Source: Hybos culiciformis
Lineage: Eukaryota; Arthropoda; Insecta; Diptera; Hybotidae
Direction of reading: 5' to 3'
DNA length: 64,000 nucleotides
Assembly (NCBI GenBank): GCA_964007475.1
Contig: OZ023274.1
Coordinates: 40,665,860-40,729,859, forward strand
Position numbers and translations under genes: made by a program. This document shows, piece after piece, positions 11,661-22,580 of this stretch (position 1 is the first letter of the stretch; every line of letters begins with the position of its first letter). The notes under the pieces are model-generated. The model saw only the letters and a list, made by a program, of their open reading frames with translations, searched no databases and was not told the origin of the DNA.

Positions 11661-12050
11661 CTAAAGCACGAAAAAAAATTTAAATGAGTATTATCGTAAG
11701 AAATATTTAAATGTAAAAGTGTTATTCAAATGTTAATTTTAAAGAAAATCATATTTACGATATGTGAAACTGCGATTTACACATAGACGAATTTAACTTA
11801 TTATAAAGGATAAGAAAATCGGAAACTCAAGGGCAAAACTTGAAAAAATATATGTAATATATTTAATACATATGTACATAATATCACAAAACTAATTATA
11901 CGATAAATTATCAAAATTTTATTTGTTAATGGTTTTGAATTTCGATAATTAAAAAAATACTATGTTTTTAATCTAGAGAAAATTATCAAAAATCATACTT
12001 TCCTTTTCATTTGAACTAAAAACTAATTGTTGTTGATTTTTACGAGTAAT

Positions 12051-12450
12051 TGGTAGTTAATCATCTAGCCTTCCTCTCTTCTGAAACTTGGTTAAGGCGT
12101 AGAGGGTGTGCGCAAACCCCCAAAATCGAAGAACGTTTTCCGAGATATGGCTCTCCTAAGTTATCATAAGGTACCGGCTCATTTTTTTAAATCCCGATTT
12201 ACATTATTTTTTGAGGGGAGGTAGGGGCGCTAATGTTCAAAACGCTTTAGGGCAAAAGTGGTTCCAAAAAAAAAAAGAGGAGCGCAGTTTGGGTTAACGG
12301 GATCGTTGGGGGTGGGTGGTTGGTTCGGACACCGCCTCCCCCCCGCATCAAGTTTCAGCGAAACCCCCAAAATCGAAGAACGTTTTCCAAGATATGGCGA
12401 AATCGGGCGTGCACATGTTAGCTGCCTATTAGCCGCATAACTTTGGGGCA
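12051..12450. repeat. GC-rich dispersed repeat with internal duplication
   Basis: A block much richer in G and C than its surroundings. The motif AACCCCCAAAATCGAAGAAC continuing GTTTTCC(G/A)AGATATGG occurs twice, at about 12114-12150 and 12360-12397. A G-run and C-run pair lies between. The wording resembles the block at 53.68-53.97 kb (ctgaaacttgg, gagatagggc), so this is probably a dispersed repeat family. Overlapping ORFs on both strands are artefacts of the low-complexity composition. It sits inside a putative intron of the minus-strand gene. Confidence 0.6.
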
Positions 12451-12507
12451 ATGTAATAGACGTACTTTTTTGTTCGAAAATTCAAAATTGGTAAATAATA
12501 AATTTAC

Positions 12508-12557
12508 CAATAAGTCCAGATATCCATGTCATTAATTAATCCCAGTGTGCACTCCAT
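12508..12557 (-). CDS. Candidate first coding exon of the OB-fold-like gene
   Basis: A minus-strand ATG at 12557 opens MECTLGLINDMDIWTY and meets a donor TATTG|GTAAAT after 50 bases. Composition is coding-like. It lies upstream of the OB-fold-like exons with the GC-rich repeat in the intervening presumed intron. Linkage to that gene is inference from strand and order only. Confidence 0.3.
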
Positions 12558-12789
12558 AAAACTCGAAAAAAAAAATATTTTTTTAAATTTTGTACTTACC
12601 TGAATCTTTGTCTAGTTTTTTTTTTAAAACTAAATTATTTTTTTTAACAACTTTATTTTAAATGTTTATAATTTAATAAAATTATATTTTATAAATTTAT
12701 AAATTTATTTTTAATTATTGTCTAGAAAAAACGTGTTATCGCGCTACAAATATTTACTAATATTCTTGACTTTTAAAATAGCTATAATT

Positions 12790-13050
12790 TTAAAAATTTA
12801 GACTTGATGGAGGTATTTTGTACTTTTACAAAATATTTTTCTTTGCAGTGATACTTTTATCCTCAAACTTAGAAAGAAAAACTTTCAATTCATACATTTA
12901 TATCTGTGTGCAGTAATATTTATTCACGATAGATCAAAAATTAACTCCTGACAAGTATAAACAAATAATTATTGATTATCCAAAAATTAAAGGCGGGTTA
13001 AATTTTTTTCACTAAAAACATTATTGTTACCATGCACTGTTTCCAAAAAT
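12790..13050 (-). pseudogene. Degenerate copy of the 13.43-13.79 kb coding segment
   Basis: On the plus strand, 12946-13010 matches 13688-13745 (both begin CCTGACA and run through an ATTGAT...AAAATAAAGG-like core), and similarity extends on both sides. Read on the minus strand both give related peptides: PPLIFG against PPLFLN, ELKVFLSKFED against SLETFYAKFEN, and YKIP against YKVP. This copy has several in-frame stops. The shared amino-acid pattern indicates that the minus strand was coding. Function unknown. Confidence 0.45.
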
Positions 13051-13427
13051 TTCGAAATTTTTATTAGATAAAAAAATATTCAAAGAAAATGAAATTGAGA
13101 TGAATTTAATTATTATTTATTTATAACTAGTTCTTAATTATTATAAACGCTATATTGAAGAACAAACTACATACTTAGTTTTTTTCTATTTTTTCAGTGG
13201 TATAAAAGAAAAGTTTTCGATTCAGATTCAACGAGTGTGATCCCATTAACTAAAGAATACTTACAATTCGTTTTATTAGTTTTTTTTTAAGTTTAAAGAG
13301 AAAATATGTCAAAGAAAATTACATTTAATAATGCTATTTTAAATGTTTTTTCAAGTTTCATCTGTAGGTCCTCTGTTCGTATTTTTGACCAAAAATTTTT
13401 AATTTATATTTAACAAAAATAAATTTA

Positions 13428-13787
13428 TTAAAATAAGATGAAAAACCAAAGTTCAGTATTCGTAAACCGAAAAGTTGATGCCCCCTTAACTATTTTAAAT
13501 TTTATTTTAATAATAAAACTTGATATGATTATAAGGTGATAATATTTAATGCAGGTATATGGTACTTTATACGAATTAATTTTCTTTGAGTAGATATAAT
13601 TATTCTCAAATTTAGCATAAAAAGTTTCCAACGAATACAATTGAATGTCTGATGAAGTAAAATTTATATTCCCGACAGTGAAAAAGTCCTGACATGTAGC
13701 AAATAAATATTGATAATTCAAAAATAAAGGTGGACTCAATTTTAGTTCACGAATTAAGTACACATTTTTCATAATGCTTTGTTTCAA
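13428..13787 (-). CDS. 119-codon ORF, unidentified; intact member of a diverged pair
   Basis: An uninterrupted minus-strand frame of 119 codons. Notable stretches are KLSPPLFLNYQYLFATCQDF, SLETFYAKFENNYIY and a basic or hydrophobic C-terminal part. No family is recognised and no signal peptide is evident. Its homology to the broken segment at 12.79-13.05 kb argues against a chance ORF, because the alignable part keeps amino-acid similarity on this strand. It may be an exon, or a remnant of a duplicated gene. A short related-looking minus-strand frame near 13290-13205 (LVNGITLVESESKTF) could be the C-terminal end of the second copy. Confidence 0.4.
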   Translation of the reverse strand: MKQSIMKNVYLIRELKLSPPLFLNYQYLFATCQDFFTVGNINFTSSDIQLYSLETFYAKFENNYIYSKKINSYKVPYTCIKYYHLIIISSFIIKIKFKIVKGASTFRFTNTELWFFILF

Positions 13788-14051
13788 TTTTCAAAGAAAT
13801 CAAAAATATTTTTTTTTTCTGATGTAAAACAATATCAAATGTAACTTACAAAGGTTTTAAACAAAACAAATTCTATAATATACATAACTATAAATCGTTA
13901 ATTGAGTGTTCGGATATTTGGAGTCCCAATAAACAAGACTGTACTATGATTTAAATTTCAGTATATTGTGTAGCAATACTTAATTCAAATTATTTTACAT
14001 TTACATATTTTTTTGTTTGGTTCAAATAATGTCGTTAAGGTGGATCATGGA

Positions 14052-14062
14052 ATCATGTATGC

Positions 14063-14093
<31 letters not shown>

Positions 14094-14218
14094 TATCTGT
14101 ATGTTTGTATAGGTGTATGTATGTACGTATGTATGTATGTATGTATGTATGTATGTATGTATGTATGTAGGTGTGTATGTATGTATGTATCTATGTATGA
14201 ATGTATGTATCTAAATAA
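14052..14218. repeat. (ATGT)n microsatellite
   Basis: About 165 bases of near-perfect ATGT repeats with scattered single-base variants. The reading frame rich in Met-Tyr-Val-Cys across it is a repeat artefact. Confidence 0.95.
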
Positions 14219-15734
14219 AATTAATTTTTACAAAGTTTTCAAAATGGTTTTGATATTTAACAATCACAATTGTTAATAAATAATATTAGTGTATGAATAT
14301 TCGTTTAGGATCGTATTTCGATTAATTTTGTTGCTATGTAAATAATAACATTTGGATAAAAACTGTAAGTTTTTACTCAACATAATTTTCTTTTCATATA
14401 TTACGTAAGTATCTGTAATATAATTTATATTTTATTATATAATTATGTCTATTTGTAACCGAAATAAAAATTCTGTTTAATTTTAGAATTTATAACTAAT
14501 CTAAATAAATGAGCATAATTTCCCGTCGATTCCGATAAATTAGCCTAATGCTCCTTACACGATCACTAATTTGTAGACAAATTTTCATGATACTTTTTAC
14601 AAGGACATTAAGTACTAGATGCAAAAAGTATTCTTTTTTAAACTTTTAGAATTAGAAAAATATACAAAATCTTTCGGACAAGGTAGTTAAAATAACCATT
14701 CTGTCAACAAGGTATAAAATTATGTATCAATGATCACTTCGAGTAAAAAAAAAATTCATAAATATCACTGGAAGTTAAATGAGATCGTTCCAAGTGTATA
14801 AGAAGGGTTTGTCTAATATCAATATATTTGTCAATAGTACTCTTCACAATATTCTTCACATATGTACATGCAATACTCAGAATAAACTGCTAACATTCTT
14901 TTGAGAATATATTTTTGCTTTCGACGACCACATTTTCATTTGTACAAGATAGCACTGAATAAATATTCTTATGACCAAGGTACTATGGATGATGCTAAGA
15001 TCATTAGGCTTATGAAAAGAATAGAAATTTGCACCTTATTCATAACAAGTACAATTTTTACGCAACAGGATTCATATCTTTGACATAAATATATTCGATA
15101 TTGTTACGAGACTTTTATTTTTTTTATTTTTTTCAGTGTATATTAGCTCAGAATTAAAGTCGAAAATACTATTTTTTTTTTCGATTGAAAGGGAAATATA
15201 ATTTATTTTAAATTATTGAATAACAAATATTTCATTTATTAATTATTAGTGCTAATTTTCAAAAAGTTTTAGGAATACAAATATGTATTCTGAATAAAAA
15301 TGTTCCAATGCACCTATTTTGTAAATAATTTATTTATGATATTAATTTTTCTTAATGTAATTTGTAGTTTGTTGGTGTAATTTATTTTCGACATTAAATT
15401 ACACTAATAAAATGCAGGAGGAATATTTTTTTACAATTCCTTTTCAGAAGAAGTACTAATAAACATGAAATTTTTCAGGCATATTTGCAAAAGTTATTTT
15501 AGGTTAAACTTTTCGGGCAACAAAAATAAAAACATGATTTAAGCCACGCTGCTGTTTTTTCATACATTATTGTCGCGAATAACCGGAATTGTGTTTACAG
15601 CTTAAAATATAGTAGAAATCATCTGCAATCAGTGTTGCCATAAATCTAGCCATTTTGAAATAATTTTATGCCACTAAACTTTTTGAGCTTAAAAAGTATT
15701 TTAGAATTTTTAAATGCTTTTATCTCTAATATGG
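14219..15734. other. AT-rich stretch, one doubtful ORF
   Basis: A 60-codon plus-strand frame at 14901-15083 has a moderately coding-like end (YSYDQGTMDDAKIIRLMKR) but no supporting splice sites or family. I see nothing else of note. Confidence 0.35.
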
Positions 15735-16125
15735 TGTTCGCATTAGGAGAATATTTGTGGAATATGCTGTTTTCCGGAATATTTCAGGAAAATGAACTGG
15801 ATTTTTCATATAAAAATATATTCCGGAATATGTATATTCCACTTTCATATTCTAGTTTGTCAGAGTTAAAATTCTATATTTATAGTTACTTTCACTCACT
15901 TTTTGAAATTTTGTTATAGTTGGCAACAATTTTTTTAGTCAAATTCGAGTCAAAATGAAAAAAAAAAACAAAATAAAATTGATAAAAAGTGAGATAAAAA
16001 GTCCAAATTTTCAACAACAAATTTCTAAATTTTTGTATACATCATTAAATTCCACTTCTCATCAAATTTTGTAATGCGAACGGTAATTTCCGGAATATAA
16101 GTGGAATTTAAATTAGAATGCGAAC
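15735..16125. repeat. Cluster of inverted TTCCGGAATA-type repeats
   Basis: The phrase GTTCGCATT, then a short spacer, then (ATTCCAC)/(GTGGAAT) and TTCCGGAA occurs at 15735-15785 and inverted at 16076-16125, with a further palindromic copy (ATTCCGGAAT and ATATTCCACTTTCATATTCT) at 15810-15860. This may be the termini of one or two nested small transposons; edges and target duplications could not be set. Confidence 0.5.
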
Positions 16126-16639
16126 AAGGTATAAGCAGTCGCTGGGTTTTAATTTTTTCTAAGCCGCCGAATTCCCCAAAACAAGTAATTTTAAGTCGAC
16201 TGACCGCAGCATTCGAAGGGCAAAAATCAACTAGTCGCCGTCGAAAAAATCGATCGGCGTCATATCTTATATGCACTTGGCCATTTTAAATATTTATTTA
16301 GCCTTCCCAGAAAATACTACTTGCCATGAAGTTTCACTTCTTCCGTGTGTCCCGAGACTCACATATTTTTTATAAACAATTTTAGTCTAGTATCATTAAA
16401 ACCGCTTTGATTTTGACACTTGAAAATTAGCTTATGGAATTATTAATGTATGTTTTTAAGTATACTCTTAATATATCAGTAGCACGATTACAGCGTATTT
16501 ATATAATGTTTATAAAAGGTATTACATTTAATAATCTAACATGTTTAAGGTCATAAAAACATGAAAGCGACTTAATACCAGTTACCAATATTTTTAAATG
16601 AATTCAAACACAAAACCTTAAATATCTCAATACAAGAAC
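16126..16639. other. Less AT-rich flank, no defined gene
   Basis: Overlapping frames are open on both strands at 16101-16289 without any recognised family. The piece 16290-16360 (CTTGCCATGAAGTTTCACTT and onward) also reads open on both strands. Probably repeat-derived. Confidence 0.3.
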
Positions 16640-16681
16640 AAATGGGCTTAAACCACTTTCAAAATAAACGGCTCAATTATA
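16640..16681 (-). repeat. 42-bp dispersed repeat, copy 2 (inverted)
   Basis: Reverse-complement copy of 6530-6571, differing at about four positions. Confidence 0.8.
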
Positions 16682-18723
16682 AAATGAGACGGCCGTCAAA
16701 ATAATATTTGTATGCGTACAAATAAATAAAGAAAAACATCTTATTGTTAAAAGGATTCTTAAAAAGTTATATAGATTGGTTTTACAGATGAAAAAAAATC
16801 TACACAGAAATTTTTCCAGGAATGCATATAGCGTGATTTTTTAAAGAGTGTTGCATTTATGTCACTAGAATGAACACAAAACTTAGATAACTGCAGATTC
16901 GTTTGTATTGTATGTATATATATGAAATAGATCTTTAATTAATACATACGCATACCATGAGTATTTTTATTCCAGCTACCATTATACAAATAAAAGAGTG
17001 AATCTTTTTTACGTTATGATTTTCACTGTAAATATATTCTACAAAAAAAATATATATACATATAAGACTTTATAAACATAGCTTGTAGAATTTTGGTGAA
17101 AATGAATATTTATTGGGAATTTTAAATTAACTAACTAGAGCATAAAATTTGCAAATTGAAAAATCCATGCGTGAATATAAACTTTCACCAAAAGTATTTT
17201 AATATTAAATTAAATTTTTAAATAAATTTTGCTTTGTGAATAGATTAAAATCTAATTATCAAAGAGCTCTATTAACACACTATATTTAGGTTTGCATTCA
17301 TTCATATGCAAATATGTAATATATCTTATATTATTACAAATAATGTACACGTTATACAATTTTTTTTTTTATATCAATTGATATAAAAAAAACAAATCTT
17401 TTAAAGATTGTATAAGAACCCAATAAAGATCGAACTTCAACCATTTGTTTTCCTAATAAAAGAGTGAAATAGAGGACGGGTTGCCATATTGTATCAGGTT
17501 AAGGCTTACACTTAATTATAAATAATTAAATTCACTTGTTTTTTCATTTCAACAATCTATACTAATCTGTTTTCTTAAAGAAATCAGTACCAAATTGAGA
17601 ATAGAAAGTATGAGGAATAAGAATTATAAATGTTGCTGACCATGAAGATTTATCTCGAAAATTCACAAAAAATGAGAAGAGAAGACTACCTGGCTCTTGA
17701 GAAATATGTTAATCTTCAATCAGTACATTTTATAAAATTGGTGAGCTGATTCGATATATTGTGCAAGAACTGTTGCTTCGTGTTGCTTTGAGTGCCTCAT
17801 AGAAAGTGTTACCTCAATAGAATTGCACCTTTACATAATGTTAAAGAAACATCTCAAATGAACTTTATTTTATTATGAGTTCTACTCTTTGGTAGTAAAA
17901 ACAATGCCTTGAAAAATTTAAATAATTGAATATTAATGTACCAATTTTCATTAACAATAATTTCTCAACACAATTACGTACCATATTTTTCTGAAGTATT
18001 TTCCCTTATCTTTATATATTATAGTAAAAGTTTAATAATTTACTTACCTTTTCTTACCTTTAATTTAAATAAAATTTTCAATGTAGTTCATTTTATGTAT
18101 CCTTTCCATGTTCTTTCTGTAAATAAAAACAAATAGTATTACATATTATGTTTGTTTATTTTCCTAATAGAATAATAGAAATAATAGAAAAAAATTTTTT
18201 TTATTTTATTTTAGAAAATATGAAAAAAAAAATTTCCTTATAAAAATTGTGGAAACATATAGAAATTCTTGGTAACATATATAACTAATTGCTCGTTCTT
18301 CTGTAACTGGGTGCAAAAAAAAATTATTCTTGATTAAAAAAAAACTTGTGGGAAAAACAAAAAAAAAATGAAAATGTTTTTTGCAATTGCCAAATTTTTC
18401 CACTTAAAAAATACAATTTGAGTAAAACAAAAAATTAAAAGTTTTTGCCAATTGCCAAAATTTTGAAATTTTTCGAATATAGTCCTCTATCAAAAGTATT
18501 TTGAGACATCTGTTTTTGAATGTAGTATTCTGGAAGTAACCTTGTGATATTATGTAAATTAATTGAACTACATAATGTTATTTCTATTACTATACTTATC
18601 ATTCTTTTTTATATATATTTAATTTATTATAAAATCATAATTATTCAATTGTTATTGGCTAATCTATATTCTGTGTTCGTTCCAAAAATATAATGTAAAC
18701 CGGCCATATTTCTTACTTTTAAA
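16682..18723. other. AT-rich stretch, no gene seen
   Basis: No defensible exon or RNA gene. A short frame near 17652-17760 (MKIYLENSQKMRREDYLALE) has coding-like composition but overlaps another open frame and has no splice support. Confidence 0.4.
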
Positions 18724-19557
18724 TATATATTAGGGTGGTCCTTATTATGGATTTATCCGAATTTCTTTGCTCCCAGGGGCTTGAATGGTTCCAAATACAT
18801 AAAAAATGATTGCCTCAAAATTCTAGCTCTTAATATTAACTTTAAGATAGTCCGCATTCCAGTCAAAGTTTCTCATATAAATAACATGGAAAAAATTTAA
18901 TTTGTTCTTTAGGATTCCGTAGCTCTGCGACAAATGAATTAAAAGTAATTAATTGCGTCGTGTTTATTGTAAATTTAACGCTCTACAAAAAAGGTCTTTT
19001 ATTATTTTTCGCTAAATCTATCGGCTTAAGAGTTATTCTAGCTCAAAGTTAAATCATATTTCACCTGTACTTTATTTATTATTTTCAAACTCTAAGGACT
19101 ATCTGTTTTATTAATTGAAAAATCACACATATTAACCACAATTCCAAGAATAAGATTTTTTATAAGAAAAATTTTTTATATTTTATAAAATAAATAAATA
19201 TATAATTATACTTGATAATATTAATAATTATATAATATATAATTATATAACAAACTTTGAGCTCGAATAACTCTTAAGCCAACAGAAAAATAATAAAAGA
19301 CCTTTTTTGTAGAGCGTTAAATTTACAATAAATTAGTTTTGATTCATTTGTCGCAGAGCTACGGAATTCTAATGAACAAATTAAATTTTTCCCATGTTAT
19401 TTATATGAGAAACTTTGACTGGAATGCGGACTATCTTAAAGTTAATATTAAGAGCTAGAATTTTTGGGCTATTATTTTTTATGTATTTGGAACCATTTAA
19501 GCCCCTGGGAGCAAAGAAATTCGGATAAATCCATAATAAGGACCACCCTAATATATA
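18724..19557. mobile_element. Foldback MITE with ~320-bp inverted arms
   Basis: The left arm runs about 18730-19050 and the right arm about 19237-19552, inverted and about 90% identical, around a ~190-bp A/T loop. The ends read TTAGGGTGGTCCTTATTATG and its complement. Flanks are ATATAT on both sides, consistent with a short A/T target duplication that cannot be sized. The TAGGGTGGTCC end is a recurring MITE terminus in insects, but I cannot assign a superfamily. The 61-codon frame at 19381-19566 is simply a translation of one arm. Confidence 0.9.
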
Positions 19558-21337
19558 TATGTACAAAACTTTAGGTATATGTATATTATATAATATTATA
19601 TAAAGTAATTAAAGTTTAACTTCTTTTTTAATTCTTATAAATCTATTGCCATGTCATGTTCCTTTTGACTATTGTTTAAATTCAATTAAGAACATTTAAA
19701 AGAATTTAATTTATACAATTATATTTTAATTTAAAATACAAAATTATACAAAATTGCTTACACAATAAATAGAACATAAATCATCATAAAATAAAATTCG
19801 CGTGTAGCGTTAAAAAAAATATATTCTTTGTTGTAATTTTTAAAATATCGATGGTTACATTTAATTTGAGCGTAACTCATTTTTTGTGCGAAATAAAATA
19901 TACCTGTATCTCTCAAATTTTTGCATGTGAATTATTTTATGTAACAATCAAAAATCTTACAATCAACAATAAATCAATAAAATCAATCAAAAAACTTTAC
20001 CATTACTTCATTATTTAGGAAATAAAACTAATATAAAAGAATTAAATTAATTAAAAAATTTTCAATTCGTTAATCAAGCTTTTAGAAAAATTGTACTTGC
20101 ATTAGAAATATGTATATCTAAAATATGAGATACAATCAAGGCAACATAATGTATGTACAACATGTTCAATTGTTCATGCACAAACATATATTCATAAAAA
20201 AAATGTACAAAAAAATTTATTTTTAAGAAATAATATGAAAAATAAATAATGCTTGAAATTGTGTTTAAATAAAAACTTTAATCGTTACATATTTAACTTT
20301 CTAAAAAAAAATACTTAAGAACCTCTTGGATTAGATTAATGAGGACGATTTGTTAAAAAAGAAAAAGAAAATTTTTGCGATAAAAAGTTTTACTAAATGC
20401 CAATAGTTATGAAAAATATTTAGCAAAAAGAAAATTTTCATGTTGAGAATATAAAATAATTATTTAATTGAAAAGAAATCTTTTATCTCAAAAAAAATTT
20501 TATTGTTTTAAATAATTTCTTTTTACTGAAAATATCACCTTCCTCTACAGATAATTATTTTTTTTCCTATAATTATCCAAATTATTTTATATCAAAAGAA
20601 ATGTTTTTCTTCCGAGAGTATTTTATGTCAAACATTTCGTCAAAACAATACATTTTCAAACATCCGATTGCAACTGCTATTAGTCTGTACAACATATTTC
20701 ATTGTTGCAATAAAATTTTATTTTTGGTTGTCTGCATATTATCTTGGTAGGTTTAAGAGGAATTCATTTAATACGAGTTTTATACTCTGAGCACAGTTTT
20801 ATTTTGGACATTTACGGTTTACTGTATTTAAGGCTTGTTTTACATAATTTTACCGTATTGAGGGAAAACTAAGATTTTTTTATTTTACAAGTATATTCGT
20901 TATGGTTTTTGTCCAAGGAATAAGCAAAAGCCCAAAACTTCACTCAAAAAACTTTTATAGAACAAAAAGCTCGAGAAAATCATTTCGTAGAAAAATTTAA
21001 ATTTCTTAAAGTACATAATGTGTAAATAATATCAATTTTTCTTCAGCTTATATAATTTTTTTGTTTTTTTTTATGATAATGTTAAAAACAAGGATAAATA
21101 ATCGTTCCCAAATCTAAAATACCATTAATGTGAAACCAAATTTAATACAAAAATATGTTATTTCTATAAATAACATATATTTTCTTTTTTTTGCAGGGAA
21201 ATATATTAATTCAGTAATGAGCTTAAAATTATTTATGAAATATGAAATATGAAAAATTATATCTCCTGAATTTTAATTTAAAATATATAAGTTTGATATG
21301 TTGTAATGTTCAAACATGTACATAAATAGATGTAACA
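19558..21337. other. AT-rich stretch, no gene seen
   Basis: Only homopolymer-rich A/T sequence. No exon, RNA gene or element end was recognised. Confidence 0.5.
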
Positions 21338-21640
21338 AATAGTAGATTACAATACATGTTAAGAAAATTTGTTATTCTTGCGAGTTGTGTGTACACACAA
21401 ACACATAGACACGAGTCATGTTTATATCACGAGACCGAAGGTCGAGTGATATATAATACACTCGTCATTATGTGTTTGTGTGTATACACAACGAGCTGTA
21501 TAACAAATTTGATTAACATGTATTGTATACTGCTTCAATGTGCATGGGAGAGGGAGTTGAAAACAATACATTTACAATGAAAAAAATAAACAAAAAAGTT
21601 CAAAATGAAGCAAGGAAATAAAATTTAATTGATACGGAAG
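21338..21640 (-). mobile_element. FB palindromic repeat, copy 1 (5-prime truncated)
   Basis: Minus-strand copy of a repeat family present five times here. It retains the right end (ATCTACTATT), the long imperfect hairpin built from TTGTTATAC-AACTCG-TGTGTATACAC arms, and the innermost ATATCACGAGACC...GGTCGAGTGATAT palindrome at 21425-21455. It also keeps the TTCAAAATGAAG-type linker. The left half with minisatellite is missing or unrecognisable beyond about 21640. ORFs across it are by-products of the hairpin. Confidence 0.8.
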
Positions 21641-21679
21641 TAAATTTATTTCTCGAAACCGGATGATTTAAGATCAGCT

Positions 21680-21814
21680 AGTTCCTAAAATATTAAAAAA
21701 AAATTAGTAATTTTTCCAAAAAAAATTATTCATTTTCTTTTTTGCAAAAAAAAAAATCGAATAATTTTTTTTTAGAAAAATTACTAATTTTTTTTTTTAT
21801 TATTTTAGGAACTA
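21680..21814. repeat. Foldback hairpin
   Basis: Left arm AGTTCCTAAAATA and TTAGTAATTTTTC pairs with right arm GAAAAATTACTAA and TATTTTAGGAACT around a central A/T-rich core that also contains ATTATTC/GAATAAT. Another palindromic A/T block (TAATTATTNAAAAATAAAAT-like) follows at 21830-21920. Confidence 0.75.
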
Positions 21815-22147
21815 ATGGTCTTCTTAAATTTTATTTAATTTTATTTTTAATTATTAAAAAAAATAATAATAATTTCATAATTATTTTTTTTTATAATTAA
21901 AAATAAAATCAAAAATAATAATATAATTATAATTTATCACTGACTTCTCTATATAAAAGACGAAACATCAAATTTGTCTATGTATTAAGGTCGAATAAGC
22001 TTTTCATACAAAAATCAAATTTTTGTATGAAAAATTTATTTTTATTTTTAAAAATCATTTTTTTTTATAAGAAAAAGAAGGAATTTCAATTTGACATGTA
22101 AGTATAAATTTTTATTAATATTTTTATAATTTTTCAGTAAAAAAAAA

Positions 22148-22199
22148 ATTGCCAAAAATATTACGGAATATGCATAAAATCCGTAATATTTTTGGCAAT
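22148..22199. repeat. Perfect 20-bp inverted repeat inside the P-like element
   Basis: Arms ATTGCCAAAAATATTACGGA and its exact complement around a 12-base spacer. Possibly a transposase binding or regulatory hairpin; function unknown. Confidence 0.9.
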
Positions 22200-22308
22200 A
22201 CAAAAGAAGAGTGTTTTAAAACCGTTTTTTAGGGAGGACCCCTGCTCAAAATTTTTTTTTTCTACAGTAACGGACAAAATAAGACTAGCAGTAGAAAATT
22301 AAGAAATA

Positions 22309-22580
22309 ATGAAAAAAAATGAATTAAATTTGGACCACCCAAAAGGTAAAATTTAAATAAGATTTATTTTTAAATCTTAATATTAAATTTTACAGCAAAG
22401 AAGCATGTTCGAAAACGAGTGTGCTGTGTGCTTGGATGTGGGTCCAAATTCGCACAGTACCAAAGAGAATATGACCGAACAGTTCCAACGTTTGGTCTTC
22501 CCAAAGGTGATGAAGATTTGAAAAGAAAATGGGTTACGGCAATTAATCTCCCCAATTTTTTTTTTTTTAAATATTGTTGA
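22309..22580 (+). pseudogene. Truncated THAP-domain transposase fragment
   Basis: Exon 1 (22309-22345) starts ATG and encodes MKKNELNLDHPK. A 50-base intron with donor AAAAG|GTAAAA and acceptor TTTTACAG joins in phase to exon 2 from 22396. Exon 2 encodes KKHVRKRVCCVLGCGSKF, then FGLPKGDEDLKRKWVTAI. This matches the first part of a THAP zinc finger: C-x3-C, the F-x-P block and the L-x3-W-hydrophobic-x-A-I core. The second half with C-x2-H is missing. The frame enters a poly-T tract and ends at TGA 22578. THAP domains bind the transposon ends in P elements. The fragment lies centrally in the element bounded by P-like inverted repeats, which supports transposase origin rather than a host gene. 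Not expected to be functional as it stands. Confidence 0.75.

Noticed and set aside
12230..12451. Overlapping 73- and 60-codon ORFs
   Set aside because: Both strands are open across a GC-rich repeat with internal duplication; no family resemblance.
14013..14276. 87-codon Met-Tyr-Val-Cys ORF
   Set aside because: Product of the (ATGT)n microsatellite.
6530..16681. A Polinton/Maverick bounded by the inverted 42-mers
   Set aside because: No polymerase B, integrase, ATPase or capsid-like frames lie between; the interval holds ordinary spliced exons, and 42 bp is far shorter than Polinton repeats.
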